This document shows positions 59,982 to 64,000 of a stretch of 64,000 nt of DNA, in pieces; positions within the stretch are counted from its first letter, which is position 1; each line of letters opens with the position of its first letter. The DNA lies in IMG/VR virus record IMGVR_UViG_3300031566_005149, positions 1 to 64,000 of that record. One strand, 5' to 3'. The position numbers and the translations under genes are program-made. The notes under the pieces are model-generated. The model made no database searches. It was given only the letters and a program-made list of their open reading frames with translations, and had not been told where the DNA came from. The stretch is from a virus.

Positions 59982-60129
59982 TCTAGAATTGGAAGAGAAT
60001 TTTGACAGGTCTAAAGATCCATGTGCTTCATGTCGAGATAAGATAAATAAGACATGTAAAGAAACATGCGAGAGAGCTTCAATGTGGTGGAAAACTCTTG
60101 CGAGGAAATTTAAGGAGAATAGTTTATGA
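59968..60129 (+). CDS. Small Cys-rich protein
   Basis: The protein has 53 residues from the second of two tandem ATGs (59968), with TAGGAG upstream. Acidic N-terminus and PCASCRDKINKTCKETCERA, a four-Cys zinc-like knuckle, then a basic helix. TGA overlaps the next ATG (ATGA). Unknown function. Confidence 0.6.
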   Translation: MEIIDLELEENFDRSKDPCASCRDKINKTCKETCERASMWWKTLARKFKENSL

Positions 60130-60170
60130 GCAACGTAGTCAAATCCAAGTGGAATGGAGACGGTGAATGA
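60126..60170 (+). CDS. 14-aa mini-ORF, coupled to neighbours
   Basis: ATG overlaps the previous TGA and TGA overlaps the following ATG; product MSNVVKSKWNGDGE. GGAG is 9 nt before the start. It may be a leader that hands ribosomes on to the next gene rather than a functional peptide. Confidence 0.35.
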   Translation: MSNVVKSKWNGDGE

Positions 60171-60421
60171 AACATTGGACAGATAATATCAATAAAAAAG
60201 AATGTGATCATAAAGGTTCGATTGATCAACAAAAACGTGGAGTGTCTGTTATAAGTGATTTTTCTTATTACGAACTCGGCGCTTCCGTAGACAAAACAAT
60301 TCACTTATTTTGCCACGATTGCCGAAGTCATTACTGGAAAGACCGTATTTGGCCGAAACAAGAATGGGATGAATACATTAACAGCGAGGAGGATCGACAC
60401 TATGAGGAAAATAATTCTTAA
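60167..60421 (+). CDS. Hypothetical protein with CxxC
   Basis: The protein has 84 residues. ECDHKGSIDQQKRGVS and LFCHDCRSHYWKDRIWP suggest a zinc site of C-H..C-x2-C type; WPKQEWDEY follows. Seen as small phage proteins of unknown role. Contains the GAGGAGG of the next gene. Confidence 0.65.
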   Translation: MKHWTDNINKKECDHKGSIDQQKRGVSVISDFSYYELGASVDKTIHLFCHDCRSHYWKDRIWPKQEWDEYINSEEDRHYEENNS

Positions 60422-60611
60422 AGTAAGAGATTTGGAATTTGAAGATACTCAGACGAGCGTTCAAGATGAAATGGAAAACGCCAAGAAAGTTCTTAATACT
60501 AAGGGATATTTTTTCGATGGAATCCTGTTATCAGTGAACACAAAAATTGCTTATGTCTGGAAAGAGATGAAAGCCGCTAAATCTGCAAAACCAGAAAATA
60601 TACCAGCTTAA
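60402..60611 (+). CDS. Hypothetical small protein
   Basis: The protein has 69 residues from ATG 60402 (GAGGAGG). Begins MRKIILKVRDLEFED, then helix and a Lys/Ala tail. No motif recognised. Overlaps the upstream gene by 20 nt. Confidence 0.6.
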   Translation: MRKIILKVRDLEFEDTQTSVQDEMENAKKVLNTKGYFFDGILLSVNTKIAYVWKEMKAAKSAKPENIPA

Positions 60612-60624
60612 AAAAGGAGATCAC

Positions 60625-60843
60625 ATGTCGAAATTTACAACTGATCCAAAACATAAAGGTAGACCCACAGAAAGGATTAAATCAACACTTGATACTATAC
60701 ATGGATTGTGGGCATGCTTCCCTGATCTTAGGTTGGGGCAATTGTTAACGAACGTTCTCCCGCAAGGCGTTGATATATTTTACGTTGAAGAAGAAGATTT
60801 GAAAAGATACATTAATGAATATTACTTTGAACATGTACACTAA
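60625..60843 (+). CDS. Conserved phage small protein
   Basis: The protein has 72 residues. AAAAGGAG before ATG. Pattern RIKSTLDTIHGLWACFPDLRLGQLL and DIFYVEEEDL occurs in many phage genomes as a short uncharacterised protein: W...PDLRLGQL is the signature. Function unknown. Confidence 0.75.
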   Translation: MSKFTTDPKHKGRPTERIKSTLDTIHGLWACFPDLRLGQLLTNVLPQGVDIFYVEEEDLKRYINEYYFEHVH

Positions 60844-60869
60844 ATATGCCAGCTTAATGGATAAGGAAT

Positions 60870-61322
60870 ATGAATAAAGAAAACATTATTAAAAAAATAG
60901 AATGCGACTTCGATGCATTAACTGACAAGTATGAGAATAATGTTTATGTGATATCAGAGAAAGCAATTGATCTGATCGTATCCGAAGCAAGAAAAATACT
61001 TGTCAATGACCCCGATTTATACGAATATATTATGGCAATGGGATCATGTTTTTTCACAACTATAGAAGGTGGAAAATATGATTGGTTATCGATGTCTGAA
61101 GAAGAAGCTGATGAATGGTTTGAGTCACCGGAACATGTCAGCGAATATCACGGAATGATTGACGATGATAATTTCCAAAAAGAATTCTTTGATATGGTTG
61201 ATCACTTCAATGAATTGTTTAATGTTCGTGGGTGTCCTATGCGATTTACAGCCAATAGCCATATAGTTCACGATTGGGGCGACACTATAAAAGATCCAGT
61301 CGTATATGTTGAAAGGAGTTGA
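60870..61322 (+). CDS. Hypothetical acidic protein
   Basis: The protein has 150 residues, strongly acidic (SEEEADEWFESPEH, DDDNFQKEFFDM). Acidic helical proteins of early phage operons often bind host proteins or mimic DNA; no specific evidence here. SD AAGGA. Confidence 0.6.
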   Translation: MNKENIIKKIECDFDALTDKYENNVYVISEKAIDLIVSEARKILVNDPDLYEYIMAMGSCFFTTIEGGKYDWLSMSEEEADEWFESPEHVSEYHGMIDDDNFQKEFFDMVDHFNELFNVRGCPMRFTANSHIVHDWGDTIKDPVVYVERS

Positions 61323-61323
61323 T

Positions 61324-61536
61324 ATGACACTACCAACCATCAAAGAATTAAAGTGTGCATTGTATGCATCGCTCCTCAAACTAGATGCTGATGATCTAAC
61401 TGACAATGAAGTTAAACTTCTGTTTGCTTTAATGAACGACGAACAAGTTATAGAACGTCAAGAAGAAAGGATAAAACAAAGTGAAAAAATTATCTCATAT
61501 CCAGGGGGATCACCCAATCTTAAGAAGAATAGATAA
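61324..61536 (+). CDS. Hypothetical small protein
   Basis: The protein has 70 residues from ATG 61324 (AAAGGAG). Helical: LKCALYASLLKLDADDLTDNEV, LLFALMNDEQVIERQEER. No family. Starts 1 nt after the previous stop. Confidence 0.6.
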   Translation: MTLPTIKELKCALYASLLKLDADDLTDNEVKLLFALMNDEQVIERQEERIKQSEKIISYPGGSPNLKKNR

Positions 61537-61540
61537 ATAT

Positions 61541-61630
61541 ATGTCAGAACAAGAACAGATAGATGAGTTAATCACCGAAATGAAAAGACTTAATTATGAA
61601 AACATCAAAATAGATAAAAAGGAGGTTTAG
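61541..61630 (+). CDS. 29-aa ORF
   Basis: Starts MSEQEQIDELITEMKRLNYE, helical, ending at TAG 3 nt before the next ATG and containing that gene's AGGAGG. Its own Shine-Dalgarno is weak. Small, likely expressed by coupling; may be leader-like. Confidence 0.4.
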   Translation: MSEQEQIDELITEMKRLNYENIKIDKKEV

Positions 61631-61632
61631 CG

Positions 61633-62268
61633 ATGAATCCATTATATGATCTTCATATAGAAGTTGGGACGGATTCTGGTGGCACGGCATACTATGCAAG
61701 AGTATCACTCGGAACAGGGGCATTCGAAATTAAAAGAGTTGAACAAACTACTCATGAATGCTTGATAAATCTTATAGATGAAATGGATACATATGCAGTG
61801 TTCACATCATTGAATAAAAATCCATTACTCACCAAGTACCCAATACCTCCTTCAGCATTGTCTTCACATGATCAAAAACAATATGACCTCCATATTGAGT
61901 GTGGGGGTGTGCCTACGTTTTCAAAAACACAACACTTTTACGCCAGAACTCAATTTCTGGGAACGACAGAATATCACACTGATGCTCCAAGTATTAAACT
62001 TGCCATCAAGGCTCTTATGATTGAATTATATTATACAAATATGGTTGAGCCCCTGTGGAAAACTCCGACCATATCAATTTACCCAATTCCATTTACAGAT
62101 ATAGTAGAAGCATCCATGTCAACCCCAAAAGCTAAAGAGGTCAAACGAAGTCTACCAAGCGAGAACACTAGAGTATCACACCCAGCTTGTCAGGATATAT
62201 GTACATCCTTTGATCACTTTAATACTTCACATTGCGCCAGTATATGCAGTTGGAGGAAAGAGGTATGA
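61633..62268 (+). CDS. Hypothetical protein with internal duplication
   Basis: The protein has 211 residues. Two similar halves: YDLHIEVGTDSGGTAYYARV (5-24) and YDLHIECGGVPTFSKTQHFYAR (about 83-104), each followed by a strand, a helix (TTHECLINLIDEMD / SIKLAIKALMIELYY) and a YPIP turn. Then a Cys/His tail (CQDICTSFDHFNTSHCASIC). A duplicated alpha/beta domain plus zinc-like tail; unknown function. Confidence 0.65.
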   Translation: MNPLYDLHIEVGTDSGGTAYYARVSLGTGAFEIKRVEQTTHECLINLIDEMDTYAVFTSLNKNPLLTKYPIPPSALSSHDQKQYDLHIECGGVPTFSKTQHFYARTQFLGTTEYHTDAPSIKLAIKALMIELYYTNMVEPLWKTPTISIYPIPFTDIVEASMSTPKAKEVKRSLPSENTRVSHPACQDICTSFDHFNTSHCASICSWRKEV

Positions 62269-62468
62269 CAATATACGATAAAAACTATATGGTTGTTTGT
62301 TACATGAGAATTGTCCCTGATAATTTTGAGCTCATGACACGCGACCAAGCACGAGCTGAAAGAGATCATATGCGATACTTACAACCTGAGCATATGTACC
62401 GAGTAGAATCAGTGGATCCAGATGATGAATTATTTCTCGGGGGGGATGAGATAGATGTGGTGCCATGA
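62265..62468 (+). CDS. Hypothetical small protein
   Basis: The protein has 67 residues from ATG 62265 (GGAGG). NYMVVCYMRIVPDNFELM, ARAERDHMRY, acidic end. No family. Overlaps both neighbours by 4 and 14 nt. Confidence 0.6.
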   Translation: MTIYDKNYMVVCYMRIVPDNFELMTRDQARAERDHMRYLQPEHMYRVESVDPDDELFLGGDEIDVVP

Positions 62469-62748
62469 CCCCGATAGAGCTTTCGACGTTCGTTGTAGGA
62501 ATCTTGGTTGCGAAGATTGGTGTAAAGATTACTTTAATTGTCCTATTCAAAGAAAGGATCAAAAAATGTTTATCTCGATTAAGAAAAATTTGGAACTGAT
62601 TAAGGAAATGGATAGTAGTGAGGTGGTTATTCAAATATCAAAAGATAGAAAAAGGTTTCATGTGTTAAAGCATAACGACTTCAAAGATTCTGAATGTGAA
62701 GAATATCATATTTCAGAACTCCATCATATACTTTTGGCTGGAAAGTAG
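62455..62748 (+). CDS. Hypothetical Cys-rich protein
   Basis: The protein has 97 residues. N-terminal CHDP...C...CEDWCKDYFNC cluster, then FISIKKNLELIKEM, SSEVVIQISKDRKRFHVL. If translation starts at the internal ATG 62566 the Cys part is lost. The last gene before a terminator. Confidence 0.6.
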   Translation: MWCHDPDRAFDVRCRNLGCEDWCKDYFNCPIQRKDQKMFISIKKNLELIKEMDSSEVVIQISKDRKRFHVLKHNDFKDSECEEYHISELHHILLAGK

Positions 62749-62753
62749 AGTGT

Positions 62754-62785
62754 TGTCGGGTCGGTGTTCCAACACTGACCCGACA
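62754..62785. terminator. Bidirectional terminator
   Basis: TGTCGGGTC and GACCCGACA form the outer stem around GGTGTT-CC-AACACT. It lies between convergent gene ends (62748 and 62790), with T-rich sequence following on the plus strand. Confidence 0.8.
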
Positions 62786-62789
62786 TGCG

Positions 62790-63002
62790 CTATTTCTTTT
62801 TTCTTTTATGAAGACCTATTGGCCTACCAGTCTTGGGTTGAGATTTAATCCAGTCATCATATGATTGTTCACGATCTTCTTGTCCAGTCGTATCTCCACT
62901 CCTGGCATCAAGTCGTTTTAAACTCGGATCATACTTATCATAATCTCCAGAACCAGATTCCATGATTTTATCTATGATTGCATAAATATTTTTTTCATCC
63001 AT
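62790..63002 (-). CDS. Hypothetical small protein
   Basis: The protein has 70 residues from ATG 63002, with GAGG upstream; a longer reading to 63044 would overlap the tRNA-like element and lacks support. MDEKNIYAIIDKIMESGSG, an acidic and a basic part (GRPIGLHKRKKK). Unknown. Confidence 0.6.
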   Translation of the reverse strand: MDEKNIYAIIDKIMESGSGDYDKYDPSLKRLDARSGDTTGQEDREQSYDDWIKSQPKTGRPIGLHKRKKK

Positions 63003-63026
63003 AATAGTACCTCGTAGAGTTGACTT

Positions 63027-63156
63027 GTTATACGTTTGACCCACAGCGTGGTGCAGTGGTCAGAAACACGAGAGATCTCGGCGGTTCAACTCCGTGCTTT
63101 AATTAGCGGTCTGTGAAGGTGTCTCGGTTCTGGTTCGATTCCAGGCGGCGTATAAC
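63027..63156 (+). ncRNA. tRNA-like or structured RNA element
   Basis: GTTATACG (63027) and CGTATAAC (63149) are perfect inverted ends of a 130-nt stretch without an ORF. Inside are tRNA-type pieces: GTGCAGTGGTCAGA (D-loop-like), CTGGTTCGATTCCAG (good T-arm), GCGGTTCAACTCCG (second T-arm-like), and CGAGA...TCTCG arms 48 nt apart that could be an anticodon stem with an oversized loop. No standard cloverleaf fits. It could be a degenerate tRNA pair, an intron-bearing tRNA or a new ncRNA. Confidence 0.4.
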
Positions 63157-63208
63157 ATTTTATTTATAGTTTGTTATAAAAAATAATTGAATCATTCTAC
63201 CCACGATT

Positions 63209-63228
63209 CTATATATATTAATAAGTGA
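63209..63228 (+). promoter_or_regulatory. Class A promoter-like motif
   Basis: CTATATATATTAATAAGTGA, 32 nt before the small membrane gene at 63261. Confidence 0.75.
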
Positions 63229-63260
63229 AAGAAACATTAACCCATACTTTTGGAGTGAGA

Positions 63261-63401
63261 ATGAAAAATATACTAGTTTTAATAATTAGTTTCATTATTG
63301 TGGTAATACCTGGATTATTTACACTGATGCTAATTTGGGCATTGGTTTACCCAAAGCATCGAAAACTAATCACGGAAAAATTCAAGGGGGGATATGATTA
63401 A
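63261..63401 (+). CDS. 46-aa membrane peptide
   Basis: ATG after TTGGAGTGAG. Start MKNILVLIISFIIVVIPGLF, hydrophobic to residue 29, then basic YPKHRKLITEKFKGGYD. Similar plan to the products at 30790. Class A motif upstream. Single-pass early membrane peptide of unknown function. Confidence 0.6.
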   Translation: MKNILVLIISFIIVVIPGLFTLMLIWALVYPKHRKLITEKFKGGYD

Positions 63402-63409
63402 AAGGATAG

Positions 63410-63901
63410 TTGGTTGGCAAGGAAAAAATAAGAAAAAGGGTTGCAAATTGGGGACCAGCATCAATAATAATTTCATTTGTACTGGGTGCAATTCACTGTG
63501 TTGTGGATGAAATATTATATAAAAAGGAGACTGATATGAAGACAGATAGACATGCATTACATTACTTATTCAACGATCTGATAAAACTCAGCGTCGAATA
63601 TCCAGGTGATCGTGGATGGGGAATTGGTTGTTCATCACTTCTGGAAACAATGATTTTAAGGCAGAAGACTTTTATCGATAAAATCTTAGATGATGATTCC
63701 GGAGATTTTCATGAGTACAGAATAAACGGAGCCGGTCTTAAGATGCATTGGAGGGTTGTCTTCGGAAAATTCCAATGCTACATCAGTGGTGATCAAGTTG
63801 CTCCTTATGCAGACTTCGTGGTTCACGCCAAGGAGCTAATAAGAAAATATGGGTGTAATCATCGTCATATTGCCCCAAATGCAAAGTCGAAGTTACATTA
63901 A
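63410..63901 (+). CDS. Hypothetical protein with possible N-terminal membrane segment
   Basis: The protein has 163 residues if TTG 63410 is used (AAAGGA just before, 8 nt after the previous stop), with a possible membrane segment PASIIISFVLGAIHCVV; 121 residues from ATG 63536, which has a better AAAAAGGAG. The shared body reads HALHYLFNDLIKLSVEYPGDRG, MHWRVVFGKFQCYIS, HAKELIRKYG. Both starts may be used. No family recognised. Confidence 0.6.
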   Translation: MVGKEKIRKRVANWGPASIIISFVLGAIHCVVDEILYKKETDMKTDRHALHYLFNDLIKLSVEYPGDRGWGIGCSSLLETMILRQKTFIDKILDDDSGDFHEYRINGAGLKMHWRVVFGKFQCYISGDQVAPYADFVVHAKELIRKYGCNHRHIAPNAKSKLH

Positions 63902-63960
63902 TCAAAAAGATGGGCGGCTGGATATGTTCGATCTGTCGTCGAGTTATAAATATCTAAAAC

Positions 63961-63995
63961 ATGGATGGGGATTGTTTTGATCCCCATCCATAAAA
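63961..63995 (+). terminator. Intrinsic terminator
   Basis: ATGGATGGGGAT and ATCCCCATCCAT form a perfect 12-bp stem with a 7-nt loop, followed by AAAAATTTT at the end of the window. Confidence 0.85.
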
Positions 63996-64000
63996 ATTTT

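Noticed and set aside
63849-63980. 43-codon ORF overlapping the last gene and running into the terminator
   Set aside because: Ends inside the terminator stem and has no Shine-Dalgarno.
1-64000. CRISPR array
   Set aside because: No regularly spaced repeats with unique spacers; the only tandem repeats are inside coding tracts.
1-64000. Integrase, attachment site or repressor suggesting lysogeny
   Set aside because: None seen; the own RNA polymerase and lysis genes suggest a virulent phage, though other parts of the genome are not in view.

Overview
The window is one segment of a large, AT-rich, virulent tailed-phage genome. No capsid, portal or replication genes are present, so it is incomplete. 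A contractile-tail (T4-like, myovirus) identity rests on a gp17-type terminase, tail sheath, tail tube, and gp6-, gp25-, gp53- and gp26/51-type baseplate proteins. Strong Shine-Dalgarno sites (GGAG/GAGG), frequent ATGA/TAATG overlaps, TTG/GTG starts and a tRNA point to a bacterial host. The host itself cannot be named from this sequence.

Layout. (1) 1-10.8 kb, plus strand: one operon with a beta-grasp ubiquitin-like protein, a ThiF/E1-like enzyme and an E2-like protein (HPH...CLCLG), then unsplit RNA polymerase beta' and beta subunits, a type IB GTP cyclohydrolase (FolE2) and three poorly known proteins; it ends at a strong terminator. (2) 10.9-19.5 kb, plus: tail hub-like protein, terminase, HExxH protein, tape-measure-like protein, tube-cap-like protein. 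(3) 19.5-42.6 kb, minus: baseplate wedge, tail tube, HAD phosphatase, sheath, homing endonuclease, HTH-metallophosphatase, tail proteins with long poly-serine tracts, HD hydrolase, a lysis cassette (3TM holin and DUF5675-like protein) and fibre-like proteins. (4) 42.6-54.7 kb, minus: a glycan-type accessory module with two paralogous glycosyltransferase-like proteins, a sulfotransferase, a DegT aminotransferase, three methyltransferases, a GT9-methyltransferase-GT4 fusion, a GGQ ribosome-rescue-like protein and two endonucleases. (5) 54.8-64 kb: a PAS protein and a membrane protein (minus), then a plus-strand run of small, densely overlapping genes (transglycosylase, metallophosphatase, zinc-knuckle proteins) with a long-variable-arm tRNA(UGU).

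Two recurrent upstream motifs were found by eye. Class A (CTATATATATTAATAARTGA, four near-identical copies) precedes plus-strand small-gene clusters. Class B (GAACAAAAnnTAAAT, about eleven copies) precedes structural and accessory genes and always points in the direction of transcription. Three divergent intergenic regions carry A and B back to back. Class B resembles the AACA-type late promoter reported for the phage AR9 non-virion RNAP, so the phage beta/beta' pair is a natural candidate reader.

Best candidates for an undescribed system: the phage Ubl-E1-E2 conjugation cassette co-transcribed with the phage RNA polymerase; and a proposed virion-decoration system in which the glycosyl-, sulfo- and methyl-transferase module modifies poly-serine tails of virion proteins.
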